The notes below the pieces were generated by a model. That model was not told the origin of the DNA and ran no database searches. It worked only from the letters and a program-made list of their open reading frames with translations. Below are positions 27,195-35,737 of a DNA stretch of 64,000 bases, in pieces. Positions within the stretch are counted from its first letter, which is position 1; each line of letters begins with the position of its first letter. Both the position numbers and the translations under genes were made by a program. The DNA lies in assembly GCA_964501335.1 (NCBI GenBank), contig CAZCTC010000010.1, forward strand, positions 1 through 64,000. The letters run 5' to 3'. The DNA comes from CAZCTC01 sp964501335. GTDB lineage: Bacteria > Chloroflexota > Anaerolineae > B4-G1 > SLSP01.

Positions 27195-27235
27195 TAATCA
27201 ATTCGTGGCTGCCTTGGGCAGCCACGAATTGATTA
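27195..27235. terminator. Long palindrome after the vault gene
   Basis: A 19-base perfect stem (TAATCAATTCGTGGCTGCC and complement) around a 3-base loop TTG. Probable terminator; the T tract after it is weak. Confidence 0.6.
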
Positions 27236-27305
27236 TATAAAAGGTCGGGTTTTGCTTTATCATCAAATATATCTTCTGTTATAACCCTCTCTGTATCTGT
27301 ATCCA

Positions 27306-27335
27306 TTGACAGATAATTTGCAGTTAGTTTATGCT
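27306..27335 (+). promoter_or_regulatory. Promoter of the exopolysaccharide operon
   Basis: A perfect TTGACA (27306-27311) and TATGCT (27330-27335), spaced by 18 bases. It would give a leader of about 245 bases before the first gene. Confidence 0.5.
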
Positions 27336-27341
27336 TGCGTT

Positions 27342-27588
27342 TGATTTTATCGCAACCTTCGGCCAGGTAGCCGATCCATCATCTCCTGATTGGATTGTGG
27401 GTTGCAGCTCATTTCTCCGCGGGGGCGCGGGAAAAACCGTTTCAAGATCGGGAATCTTGTCTGGTTGTGGCAGGTGAAAGGAGGCCGGCCGATAGAGCAT
27501 GAGACGGTTGCGCTTCCTCCTTATTCCCAAATTTATCCAGCAGTTTAAACTCCAAATTTTGTTTGAATTACTTTAAGGAAGGTTTTCT
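27342..27588 (+). promoter_or_regulatory. Structured 5' leader of the exopolysaccharide operon
   Basis: A non-coding leader with a foldable element. GCAACC (27352-27357) pairs with GGTTGC (27400-27405), enclosing two hairpins: TCGGC/GCCGA (27359-27374, loop CAGGTA) and TCCA..TCA/TGA..TGGA (27375-27394). The first loop's CAGG is complementary to CCTG in the second (27385-27388). A second GGTTGC at 27506-27511 could compete for the same GCAACC. Further down, CAAGAT/ATCTTG and GGAGG/CCTCC pairs are visible. It matches no riboswitch class that I know. The 68-codon minus-strand frame here has no support as a gene. Confidence 0.35.
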
Positions 27589-28626
27589 ATGATCCGCTGG
27601 GCGATTTTACGGTTTTTTGAAGCTTATTTTCGTTATCCCCGGAGATATTGGATTCCTGTCGGGATTATGTTGGTTCTGGCGGGAATCAATTTGGGAATTT
27701 CAACGGCTACTTATATCTCCCGGAGTACGCTGTATGTAGAAAAGACCACCTTGTTATCTTCGCTTTCATCTTTGCGGGAAGACGGCCTGTCATGGGTCAC
27801 GCCGGCGGAAGCGACCATTGGGGAGTTGAAAGAGATGCTGGCCACGGATGCTTTTGTCCGTTCCATGGTCCAATTGACGGATCTGGAAGCTGCGATGACC
27901 GGAGGGAGTGAGGCCGTGGATCAGACCCTGCAGGAGGCGCGCAAGGCGGTGTGGGTTGAGGCTTTAGGCACCAATCTGGTCCAGGTTTCGGCGGCGCACG
28001 AGAATCCCGAAATAGCCCGGCAGTTAGTTTCGGCGGTGGTGGAAGTTTATTTACGGTGGAAGATCAATGCCGATCGAGATGAAGGGGCGGCGGCCCTGAG
28101 TTTTCTCAATGAGCAGGTAGCGGTTTATCGGGCTCAGTTGCAATCGGCCGAAGCCGATTTGTTGGCCTATCTAGAGACGCATCCGGAGCCTTTACATGGA
28201 GATCGTCCGGCGAATGAAGCCGTAGAAATTTCTCGGTTGCAGCGGGCCGTCGATGCGGCTACCGATGCTTATGATAAAGCCCAGGAAGATTTACAGTCAT
28301 CCCAATTTAATGCCGCCGTGGTCGAACGTCAGGTTCGGCGGACCTATTTGCTGGTCGATGCTCCTTTGGAATCAGAACCCCCGGGATTATCCAAAAAGAA
28401 GCTGTTGTTTTCTTTTGGGGTGTTTGGTGCCGTGGGTTTTATGTTGAGCATTTTGATGGTGGCGGGGGCGGCCTTACTGGATCGCACTTTGCATTTTGCG
28501 GGAGAGGGGGCGGGGCTGTTGAATTTAGCAGTTCTTACTGTATTGCCTGTATTTCAAGTTTCAGGCGATGGGAATTTACCAGTTCTTGTACGAAAAGGAC
28601 CCTTAGAGGGTCAGGAGGATCAATAA
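27589..28626 (+). CDS. Wzz/GumC-type chain-length determinant protein
   Basis: A 345-residue inner-membrane protein with a membrane segment near residues 20-42, a periplasmic-type helical region (about 45-270, with coiled-coil stretches around 170-250) and a second membrane segment near 272-300. This is the two-pass Wzz/polysaccharide co-polymerase layout. Such proteins set polymer length together with the Wzy polymerase. A short cytoplasmic tail follows and has no kinase domain; the CpsD-like protein two genes on may be its partner. First gene of the operon; ribosome binding site AAGGAAGG. Its TAA overlaps the next ATG (TAATG). Confidence 0.8.
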   Translation: MIRWAILRFFEAYFRYPRRYWIPVGIMLVLAGINLGISTATYISRSTLYVEKTTLLSSLSSLREDGLSWVTPAEATIGELKEMLATDAFVRSMVQLTDLEAAMTGGSEAVDQTLQEARKAVWVEALGTNLVQVSAAHENPEIARQLVSAVVEVYLRWKINADRDEGAAALSFLNEQVAVYRAQLQSAEADLLAYLETHPEPLHGDRPANEAVEISRLQRAVDAATDAYDKAQEDLQSSQFNAAVVERQVRRTYLLVDAPLESEPPGLSKKKLLFSFGVFGAVGFMLSILMVAGAALLDRTLHFAGEGAGLLNLAVLTVLPVFQVSGDGNLPVLVRKGPLEGQEDQ

Positions 28627-30122
28627 TGTCGGAACATCGGACCGTTGCCAAGAATGCATTGGTGATGATGATGACGCAAGGGGTCACCTGGAGTCTGGCC
28701 TTATTGCTGGTGGTATTTTTGCCCCGCGCTTTAGGGGTTGAAGCAATGGGCAAGTATCATTTTTCCAGTTCTTTATGGGCCATGGTGGTTATTGTCGTTT
28801 CTTTTGGGATGGATTTGTTGTTGACAAAAGAGATCGCGCGGAATCCTGAGCGGGCCAATGAGTTAGTGGTTAATTCGATTGCGGTAAGGACGGGTTTGTT
28901 CTTTGTGGGATGGGCACTGGTGGGCGGTTTTTTGGAATGGTTCCACTATCCTTCATCAACCCGTCAGGTAGTCCATGTGATGGCGGTCAGTTTTCTACTG
29001 TGGGAAATGATCCATCCCATGCAGGCGGCGCTCCAGGGATTGGAGCGTATGGAGTATATCTCGTTGAGCACCGTGGCCGGTAAAGCTTTTAATACGTTTG
29101 TCTGTCTGGCTCTGCTTTTCTGGGGCACGAATGTTTTAATGGTCACGGCGATCGGCATTCCAGCAGCTGTGCTCACTTTGATCATTCAGATCCGTTCTTT
29201 AGGCCGGTTTGCTCCCTGGAAGTTTCGTCCCCAGTTAAAAACGATGGGGTATCTATTGAAGGCGGGCATTCCTTATTTATTAGCTACCGCTTTTTTAGTG
29301 ATTTATATGCAATTTGATATCGTCATCCTTTCTTTGCTTTTGGATGATCGGGCGGTGGGGTGGTATGGGGTAGCGGATCAGTTGTTTGGGACTTTGTTGT
29401 TTGTGCCGAATGTGATGATTACAGCCGTTTTTCCCGTGCTTTCCCGGCGTTATGCGGCCGCTCCGGAGTCATCACAGAAGGTTACTCAACGCAGTTTTGA
29501 TCTGTTGACGGTGTTGAGCATGCCGGTTGGATTGGGGGTGTTGGTGATTGCTGATCCTCTGGTCAAAATACTTTTTGGGCCGGCCTTTGGTCCCAGTGGG
29601 CCCATTCTGGCCTTGATGGGGTTGGTTTTGATTTTAACCTCTTTGAATGTATTGCTGGGTTATTCTCTGATGTCGATGGATCGTCAGAATGAGTGGACTT
29701 TTGTGATGGCCGTGACGACCGTCTTGACCCTGCCGTTAGATTGGATTTTGATTCCCTGGTGTGAGCAGTGGTTTAGCAATGGTGGGTTAGCCGGCGCGTT
29801 AAGTTTTTTGATCACGGAAGGCGGGATGTTGATTGTTGGAATTTATTTGATGCCTCGAGGTACGTTAACGGGGCGAAATTTCTGGCTGGCTATCCGAGCT
29901 TTGTTGGCCGGATTGATTATGGTGGCGGGAACCTGGTGGTTGCGGGATTATTTTTTGGCCATTCCAATTTTGGTCGGGGCCGTGATCTATCTCGTGGCCG
30001 GCCGTGTTTTTCAATTGATCCAGCCTGAGGATTGGGGGTTGGCAAAGTCAATGTTGCAAAGTGGGATGCAGCGTTTCCGGCCTCAGACCGTGGTATTGCA
30101 AGAGGATACGCATGGAAATTGA
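28626..30122 (+). CDS. Polysaccharide flippase (Wzx/MATE-like)
   Basis: A 498-residue polytopic membrane protein with about 14 hydrophobic segments, of the oligosaccharide flippase/MVF type. The N-terminal TVAKNALVMMMTQGVTW and the LPRALGVEAMGKY motif of the first two helices are typical. It should move lipid-linked repeat units across the membrane. It overlaps the upstream gene by one base and the downstream gene by 11, so it is translationally coupled in the operon. Confidence 0.9.
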   Translation: MSEHRTVAKNALVMMMTQGVTWSLALLLVVFLPRALGVEAMGKYHFSSSLWAMVVIVVSFGMDLLLTKEIARNPERANELVVNSIAVRTGLFFVGWALVGGFLEWFHYPSSTRQVVHVMAVSFLLWEMIHPMQAALQGLERMEYISLSTVAGKAFNTFVCLALLFWGTNVLMVTAIGIPAAVLTLIIQIRSLGRFAPWKFRPQLKTMGYLLKAGIPYLLATAFLVIYMQFDIVILSLLLDDRAVGWYGVADQLFGTLLFVPNVMITAVFPVLSRRYAAAPESSQKVTQRSFDLLTVLSMPVGLGVLVIADPLVKILFGPAFGPSGPILALMGLVLILTSLNVLLGYSLMSMDRQNEWTFVMAVTTVLTLPLDWILIPWCEQWFSNGGLAGALSFLITEGGMLIVGIYLMPRGTLTGRNFWLAIRALLAGLIMVAGTWWLRDYFLAIPILVGAVIYLVAGRVFQLIQPEDWGLAKSMLQSGMQRFRPQTVVLQEDTHGN

Positions 30123-30882
30123 ATCGTTTTTTTCCAGGATTAAGGCCAGAGTTAAGGAAACCGCTGAGGGTGTCCATAAAGGATTTCAGGAAGAGCGGGC
30201 GACCAGCGCGGTGCCTTTAATGGTGCGTTTGAATGACGGCCGGATTGTGGTTGAGTTATCTGCCGATATGGTATCGCGTTATCGATTGCTTTATACACGA
30301 ATGTCCCGAGGGGTGGGGCTGCCGAAACGGATTGGATTGCAGGCTACGTTGCGAGGGGAAGGGGTAACAACGGTAGCTCTGGGATTGGCGGCGGTGTTGG
30401 CCAGTGACTTAGAAGCTGATGTTTGTATGGTGGAGACGAATTTTTGGTGGCCGGGCCCGATTTCAGGCCGGTTCCATTCCGGTCTGGCCGATGTGGTCAC
30501 TGAAAAGTTGCAGGTTGAGGCGGCGGTCGTTTTTACGGCCCGGCGGAATTTGGGGGTACTTCCGGCGGGTGAGGTGGAGCCCGGGCTTCGTTCGGCCTTA
30601 GTCCGAAGTCAGGCTTTAGGGCGGGCTTTTGATGTGTTGGGAGAACGTTTTGATTATCTGGTGATCGATTTGCCGGCGGTGCTGGCCTGTGGGGATGCGG
30701 TACCTTTGGCGGAACAATCGGATGTGCTCTATTGGGTGGTGCGGCAAGGTGTAACGCCGTTGCCTTTGATTCGTCAGGCTCTGGAAGAAGTGGCACATCT
30801 GCCCGTGCAGGGATTGATCCTCAATGGAGCGCGTTCTAATTTGCCTTCCCGCTTATTGAACTGGTTAGGAGAGCCCCTGTGA
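30112..30882 (+). CDS. CpsD/CapB-like ATPase with a degenerate Walker A motif
   Basis: A 256-residue P-loop-fold protein resembling the cytoplasmic half of bacterial tyrosine kinases (CpsD/CapB/Wzc C-terminus). The Walker A position reads RGEGVTT where active members have GEGKT/S: the ATP-binding Lys is Val. The Walker A' region is VCMVETNFW instead of the usual VLLID-x-D, and Walker B is YLVIDLPA. No C-terminal tyrosine cluster is present. It is therefore probably a pseudo-kinase that regulates the Wzz protein by binding alone. The ATG at 30112 overlaps the flippase end by 11 bases. Confidence 0.7.
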   Translation: MEIESFFSRIKARVKETAEGVHKGFQEERATSAVPLMVRLNDGRIVVELSADMVSRYRLLYTRMSRGVGLPKRIGLQATLRGEGVTTVALGLAAVLASDLEADVCMVETNFWWPGPISGRFHSGLADVVTEKLQVEAAVVFTARRNLGVLPAGEVEPGLRSALVRSQALGRAFDVLGERFDYLVIDLPAVLACGDAVPLAEQSDVLYWVVRQGVTPLPLIRQALEEVAHLPVQGLILNGARSNLPSRLLNWLGEPL

Positions 30883-31019
30883 AATTTTTCCTTTTTTATC
30901 TGATTGCGATTTTTGTTTTAGGAATCTATCAGCAAAATAAACTCCCGCTTTCTCGGGGAAAACTGATGGGAATTGCTTTGCTCGTCTGTATGGGATATTT
31001 TTTCCTGAATCTTATCTAG
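30879..31019 (+). CDS. Small two-helix membrane protein
   Basis: A 46-residue protein starting with GTG that overlaps the stop of the CpsD-like gene (GTGA), which suggests coupled translation. It has two hydrophobic segments (FLFYLIAIFVLGIY and MGIALLVCMGYFFLNLI) joined by a basic loop. I do not recognise a family. Its position between the pseudo-kinase and the polymerase suggests an accessory membrane component of polymer export. The overlap and clean hydrophobic pattern are the evidence that it is a gene. Confidence 0.55.
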   Translation: MKFFLFYLIAIFVLGIYQQNKLPLSRGKLMGIALLVCMGYFFLNLI

Positions 31020-31053
31020 CGGTGATTGAGAATTTCTGGCAGGAGAAAATCAA

Positions 31054-32601
31054 GTGGTGGTTAGCAGGGTTGGGAAGTACAACATTGAATATTGTCTGAA
31101 CCGTCAACAAGGGATTTTAAGAACCTGGGTTGGCGGGATGGTTCTTGTGAGTTTGTTTTGGGGCAGTGGTATGTTGTTCCTGGGAGTTTCTCCGGTTGCG
31201 ATGGCTTGGCTGATCTTTTTTGTCGGTGTGATCCTTATTATCCTTCAACCCCGGTATGGACTTTATTTGATACTTTTTTTCTCTTTGTTGGGGGACAGTT
31301 TTTTAATGCCCTGGTATCCTTTTGTGAAAAACTTTTCCAGTTCGGAATCGATTTTCTATGTGCAGGATACGTTGATTTTTTCACCGGCAGAAGCTTATCT
31401 GGTGTTGGTTTTGTTGTCGTGGGGATTGCGGCTTTGGCCGGTGCGGCGATTGCCCTGTCATGGGGGAGCCTTGGGTTTGCCTTTTGGGATGTTTTCATTG
31501 AGTCTGGCGGTGGGGATCGGGTACGGGATTTTCCGAGGGGGGAATTTAAATATCGCTTTGTGGGAAGTGCGTCCTATTTTTTATTTTCCTTTGGTTTATT
31601 TGTTGACGGTCAATTTAATTACGGAACGGGTTCATATTTCGACGCTGGTTTGGAGTGTGATACTGGCTCTTGGATTGAAAGGCTTGATCGGAGTCCATTA
31701 TTTCCTGATTGTGCGGGGCGGGGATTTGGGAGGATTGGAAGCTATTACGGATCATGCTGCGGCGGTTCATATGAATAGCTTATTTGTGATGGCTTTGAAT
31801 TTCTGGATATTTCGGGGTACTTCATCGATTAAGAAGCTGGGCTTATTGGTGTTGTTGCCGGGAGTGGCGCTCACGTATCTGGCAACCCAGCGCCGGGCAG
31901 CGTTTGTGGGATTGGCGTTGGCGTTTGGGTTGATAGCCATTGTGCTTTATCGGGAAAACCGCCGGCTTTTTTGGACTCTGGTTCCTCCCCTGACCATTTT
32001 AGCTTTGTTATATCTGGGAGCTTTTTGGAATAATTCGGGTTTGTTGGGGATGCCGGCCCGGGGAATTCGTTCGGTTTTCTTTGCTGAGCAAAACAGCAAG
32101 GATTATACCTCGAATATGGCGCGGGTTGTGGAGAATATCAATACAAATTTCACGATCCATCGGGCTCCGTTGGGGGTGGGGTTTGGCAATCCATTTCTTA
32201 TTGTAGCGACGATGCCGGATATCAGTTTTTTTATCTGGTGGCAGTACATAACGCATAATTCAGTTTTATGGATCTGGATGCAAACCGGGGTGATCGGTTT
32301 CTTTTCGTTGATGTTTTTGATAGAAAGCATCATCTTGTTGGGGATCAGAGTGTCAGGCACTGTAAGCGATGGAGAATTGAAAGCGATTGCTTTAACCTGG
32401 TTGCTTTATGTCATCATGCATTTTGTCTATGCCTATGTAGATATGTCCTGGGACAGCCAGAGTATGTTGTATCTGGGAAGTGCTGCCGGCGGATTGAGTG
32501 TCTTGATGGAGGCGCCGTTTGCCCGGAGTAATCAGAAGATAGATCAAAAGAAGCTGCTAAAGAAAACACCTTATTGGGAACTGAGAAAGAGCTATGAATA
32601 A
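31054..32601 (+). CDS. O-antigen ligase/polymerase-type membrane protein (Wzy-like)
   Basis: A 515-residue protein with about ten to twelve membrane segments and the Wzy_C/O-antigen-ligase signature (TQRRAAFVGLAL near 275; a periplasmic loop; then HNSVLWIWMQTGVIGF near 400). Within a Wzx/Wzy-type cluster it is most likely the polymerase that joins repeat units outside the membrane. It starts at GTG 31054 with an AGGAGA site 7 bases upstream. It overlaps the next gene by 8 bases. Confidence 0.8.
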   Translation: MVVSRVGKYNIEYCLNRQQGILRTWVGGMVLVSLFWGSGMLFLGVSPVAMAWLIFFVGVILIILQPRYGLYLILFFSLLGDSFLMPWYPFVKNFSSSESIFYVQDTLIFSPAEAYLVLVLLSWGLRLWPVRRLPCHGGALGLPFGMFSLSLAVGIGYGIFRGGNLNIALWEVRPIFYFPLVYLLTVNLITERVHISTLVWSVILALGLKGLIGVHYFLIVRGGDLGGLEAITDHAAAVHMNSLFVMALNFWIFRGTSSIKKLGLLVLLPGVALTYLATQRRAAFVGLALAFGLIAIVLYRENRRLFWTLVPPLTILALLYLGAFWNNSGLLGMPARGIRSVFFAEQNSKDYTSNMARVVENINTNFTIHRAPLGVGFGNPFLIVATMPDISFFIWWQYITHNSVLWIWMQTGVIGFFSLMFLIESIILLGIRVSGTVSDGELKAIALTWLLYVIMHFVYAYVDMSWDSQSMLYLGSAAGGLSVLMEAPFARSNQKIDQKKLLKKTPYWELRKSYE

Positions 32602-33160
32602 GTTTCAACAGTTTATGAAAGATGAGTTGATCGGTTTTAATCCCCGGCTTCACCTGGCCCAATTTTTGGGAAATTTGTGGCCGTTTTATACGGGGAATCG
32701 TGGGCGGGCCACTTTATTGAGGATGCTGGGGTTTCAGGTAGGCTCGGGAACTTTCTTTTTGGGGATGCCTTTGTTAACCGGCGTTGGTCCGATTCACGAG
32801 CGTTTGCATGTGGGTTCTGCCTGCTGGTTTAACATCAAGATCTTGATCAATTTGGGAGCTGAGGTCGTGATAGAAGATCAGGTTTCTGTGGGCCATGAGA
32901 CGATGATTTTAACGGAAACGCATGACTTAGGCGAACCGGACCGTCGATGTGGGACTCGCCATGCTTTGCCGGTGTATGTCGGAAAAGGGGCCTGGTTGGG
33001 ATCACGGGTGATGGTTCTGCCGGGGGTGACTATCGGGGCGGGGGCTGTTGTGGGGGCAGGGGCCCTGGTGGCTCATGATGTACCAGTCAATACACTGGTT
33101 GCCGGGGTGCCGGCGAAAGTGATTCGGGAATTGCCCGATCGGGCAATGAGGGACGGATGA
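32594..33160 (+). CDS. Left-handed beta-helix O-acetyltransferase
   Basis: A 188-residue hexapeptide-repeat acyltransferase of the LacA/WbbJ/NodL type. The C-terminal two thirds carry the isoleucine-patch repeats (VYVGKGAWLGSRVMVLPGVTIGAG) and the closing VPAKVIRELP. The catalytic His is likely the one in ETHDLG near residue 116. It probably acetylates a sugar of the exopolysaccharide or an envelope precursor, using acetyl-CoA. It is followed by a paralogue with a 4-base ATGA overlap. Confidence 0.85.
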   Translation: MNKFQQFMKDELIGFNPRLHLAQFLGNLWPFYTGNRGRATLLRMLGFQVGSGTFFLGMPLLTGVGPIHERLHVGSACWFNIKILINLGAEVVIEDQVSVGHETMILTETHDLGEPDRRCGTRHALPVYVGKGAWLGSRVMVLPGVTIGAGAVVGAGALVAHDVPVNTLVAGVPAKVIRELPDRAMRDG

Positions 33161-33696
33161 ACTTCAAGCGGGTCTGGCAGGATGGCAATGCCGTATTACG
33201 GGCCTGGTGGTATTTGCGGCAGGCCGATGTTTTAGGGGAGCGGGCCCGGGTATGGGGCCACCCTATTATTACTAAAAATGGAATTCTAGAGGTGGGAACT
33301 CGTTTACGGTTGGTAGCGACGGTGGCCCGGACTGAGTTAGCGATTGGTCCGGAAGGTCATCTGGTCATCGGGGATGAAGTATTTATCAATTATGGCAGTT
33401 CTATTGCCGCTCAACAAAGGGTGGAGATTGGAAATCACTGTTCTTTAGGAACCTATGTTTTGATTATGGATAACGATTTTCACCAGGTAGATCCTGAATT
33501 GCGCAATGTTCTTCCGGCAGCGCAGCCGATCATTCTGGAGGACAATGTGTGGTTGGGAGCGCGGGTGATTGTTCTCAAAGGGGTAAGGATTGGACGGGAT
33601 AGCGTCATTGGCGCTGGCAGTGTGGTGACCCGAGATATTCCTCCGTATAGTGTTGCTGCGGGGGTTCCAGCACGGGTAATTAGAGCTGTAAAGTGA
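33157..33696 (+). CDS. Left-handed beta-helix acyltransferase (paralogue)
   Basis: A 179-residue hexapeptide-repeat transferase, related to the preceding gene. Catalytic-type His lies in DNDFHQVDP near 107; the repeats continue to VPARVIRAVK. It starts inside the ATGA overlap. The two acetyltransferases probably modify different positions of the repeat unit; the acceptors cannot be told from sequence. Confidence 0.85.
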   Translation: MNFKRVWQDGNAVLRAWWYLRQADVLGERARVWGHPIITKNGILEVGTRLRLVATVARTELAIGPEGHLVIGDEVFINYGSSIAAQQRVEIGNHCSLGTYVLIMDNDFHQVDPELRNVLPAAQPIILEDNVWLGARVIVLKGVRIGRDSVIGAGSVVTRDIPPYSVAAGVPARVIRAVK

Positions 33697-33744
33697 ACCG
33701 TATGGGAACGGTAAAACCGGTGTGATTAATAAGGTAGGGCAAAT

Positions 33745-34704
33745 ATGGCACAGATTGATGTAATTATTCCAACTCGAAATCGGGGCTTTCTGATTGCGGG
33801 GACGTTGCAAAGCCTTCAGGCTTCTAATTTCAGCGATTTCCATGTCTGGATCGCGGATCAAAGTACCAATTCAGAAACCGCAAATGCAGTGGCGGAATTG
33901 GTGGGAACGGATGCTCGTTTTACTTATTTATATGCGAATACGCAGGGAAGTAATCGAGGGCGGAATTTGGGATTGCAGTTCAGCAATGCCCCTTTAGTGG
34001 CTTTTACAGACGATGATTGTCGAGTCGATCCTGATTGGTTGGGCAAGCTAGTCTCTGAGTATGATCAGGATTCTCGTGCCTGGGCCGTTTTTGGACAGAT
34101 ATTGCCCGATACCAATTCTTCAATGTGTCAGAAGGAAGAACGTTTACGGCAGGCGATTCCCATTGCCTTGAAAGGCAGTATGGAACGAAAGGTTTTTGAA
34201 GGGAATCGTTTCAATCTGGGCTTTGGCCATGGGGCAAATATGTCTTTTCGGAGAGTTGTTTTTACCTGCGTGGGGCCGTTCGATGAATTGTTGGGAACCG
34301 GCGCTCCTTTGCGAGCCTGGCCGGAACGTGATCTGGGGTATCGGATTTTAGTGGCCGGCGGACGGATTATTTACACACCTGAAGCCCGGGTGACCCATTG
34401 TCATTGGCGAAGCTGGGACGAAGTCAGAAAAACCTATCGGAATTATGCAATCGGTACCGGGGCGGCGGTGATTAAATATTGGCGCCATGGAGATCGTAAA
34501 TCCCTACTTTTGTTGGGGGAATGGTTATGGAGTCAGGGGGTTCGTCAGATGGCTTCCGGTCTGTTTAAGTGGCATAGCTGGCAGAAGGTGGTGGTGGGCG
34601 CTTTGCAACTGGTTTACCCTTTTTGGGGAATCTGGCATGGGTTACGCTATCCAATTTCTAAGGAATATTGCATTTATCAATGGCCGCGAAAAACTGGAGT
34701 TTGA
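33745..34704 (+). CDS. Family 2 glycosyltransferase
   Basis: A 319-residue GT-A fold transferase. The N-terminal DVIIPTRNRG and the metal-binding AFTDDDCRVDPDW (about residue 90) place it in GT2. The Glu/Asp of ERDLGYR near 192 may be part of the acceptor site. A single hydrophobic segment near the end may hold it to the membrane. It should transfer one sugar to the lipid-linked repeat unit. Ribosome binding site AAGG upstream; the next GT2 begins one base after its stop. Confidence 0.9.
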   Translation: MAQIDVIIPTRNRGFLIAGTLQSLQASNFSDFHVWIADQSTNSETANAVAELVGTDARFTYLYANTQGSNRGRNLGLQFSNAPLVAFTDDDCRVDPDWLGKLVSEYDQDSRAWAVFGQILPDTNSSMCQKEERLRQAIPIALKGSMERKVFEGNRFNLGFGHGANMSFRRVVFTCVGPFDELLGTGAPLRAWPERDLGYRILVAGGRIIYTPEARVTHCHWRSWDEVRKTYRNYAIGTGAAVIKYWRHGDRKSLLLLGEWLWSQGVRQMASGLFKWHSWQKVVVGALQLVYPFWGIWHGLRYPISKEYCIYQWPRKTGV

Positions 34705-34705
34705 A

Positions 34706-35737
34706 ATGGTGGAATTAAGCATCATTATTCCAACCTTTAATCGTTTACAGCAGTTGCAACGGGTTTTAGATGCGTTGGAAAATCAAACTTTTCCTGTAGA
34801 ACGTTTTGAAGTGGTCGTAGTTTCTGATGGATCGAATGACGGGACGAATGAGTATCTGAAGAATTTCCATCCACCTTTTACTTTTTCCCCTTTGATTCAA
34901 TCCAATCAGGGTCCGGCGGCCGCGCGGAACCACGGTATTGAACTGGCTCAGGGCAAATGGATTCTCTTTTTAGATGACGATGTGGTTCCAATGCCGGAAT
35001 TGGTGGCTGAACACAGACGGATGCTGGATCAGGATGAAAACATTGTCGTGTTAGGACCGATGTTGATTCCTCCTAAAGTCCAGTTGGAGCCCTGGATTGT
35101 GTGGGAAGCGCGAATGTTGGAGAAGCAGTACCGGGCCATGCAGGCCGGTTTGTGGGTTTCTACCGCTCGTCAGTTCTATACAGGAAATACCTCATTGGCT
35201 CGTCGTCATCTTGTGGAAGCCGGAGGATTTGACGCCAGATTTTATCGGGCTGAAGATGTGGAACTGGCCTATCGATTGGCAGAATTAGGGTTAAGGTTTG
35301 TTTTTGTGCCGGAGGCCGTGGGATATCATTATGCCCGGCGGAGCTTTCAGTCCTGGTTTAACATCGCCTATGCTTATGGGCGATATGATGTGATTATTTC
35401 TCAGCAAAAAGGTCGATCCTGGCTACTGTCAGCTGTGTTGTGGGAGTTTTGGGAACGAAGTGTTTTGATTCAATCGCTGGTCCGTTTTTGTTTGGGGCGG
35501 CCCTGTTTAAGCATGCATTGTATCAACGATTTGAAGCGTATGGCGATTTTGGGAAATCGAGTGCGATGGGAGCAGATTTCTCAGTTTGCTTACAGCGGGA
35601 TCTTCAATTTGCGTTATTACCAGGGGGTGGCGGATACCCTGGGCGGAGCGGCAAATTTTTGGCGGGCCGTGACCGTCGAGCGAAATCAACGGAAAATACA
35701 TTGTGCCTGCGTCATGCGGAGAGAATCTGATGTTTAA
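34706..35737 (+). CDS. Family 2 glycosyltransferase
   Basis: A 343-residue GT2 enzyme: LSIIIPTFNRLQQL at the start, DDDV in LFLDDDVVPMPEL near 92, and RAEDVELAYRL near 185. The frame is open upstream to 34487, but it overlaps the previous gene there and the ATG at 34706 with a GGAG site starts exactly at the first beta strand. It is part of the repeat-unit assembly set. The product of the next gene starts inside its last codons. Confidence 0.9.
   Translation: MVELSIIIPTFNRLQQLQRVLDALENQTFPVERFEVVVVSDGSNDGTNEYLKNFHPPFTFSPLIQSNQGPAAARNHGIELAQGKWILFLDDDVVPMPELVAEHRRMLDQDENIVVLGPMLIPPKVQLEPWIVWEARMLEKQYRAMQAGLWVSTARQFYTGNTSLARRHLVEAGGFDARFYRAEDVELAYRLAELGLRFVFVPEAVGYHYARRSFQSWFNIAYAYGRYDVIISQQKGRSWLLSAVLWEFWERSVLIQSLVRFCLGRPCLSMHCINDLKRMAILGNRVRWEQISQFAYSGIFNLRYYQGVADTLGGAANFWRAVTVERNQRKIHCACVMRRESDV

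Noticed and set aside
27352..27405. A c-di-GMP (GEMM-I) riboswitch, suggested by GCAACC..CCAGGTAGCCGA
   Set aside because: The GGGACGCAAAGCC core and the GAAA tetraloop of that class are absent; the segment folds as a different three-way junction.
27324..27530. A 68-codon minus-strand frame upstream of the EPS operon
   Set aside because: No ribosome binding site or recognisable protein; it overlaps the foldable leader and the candidate promoter of the operon.
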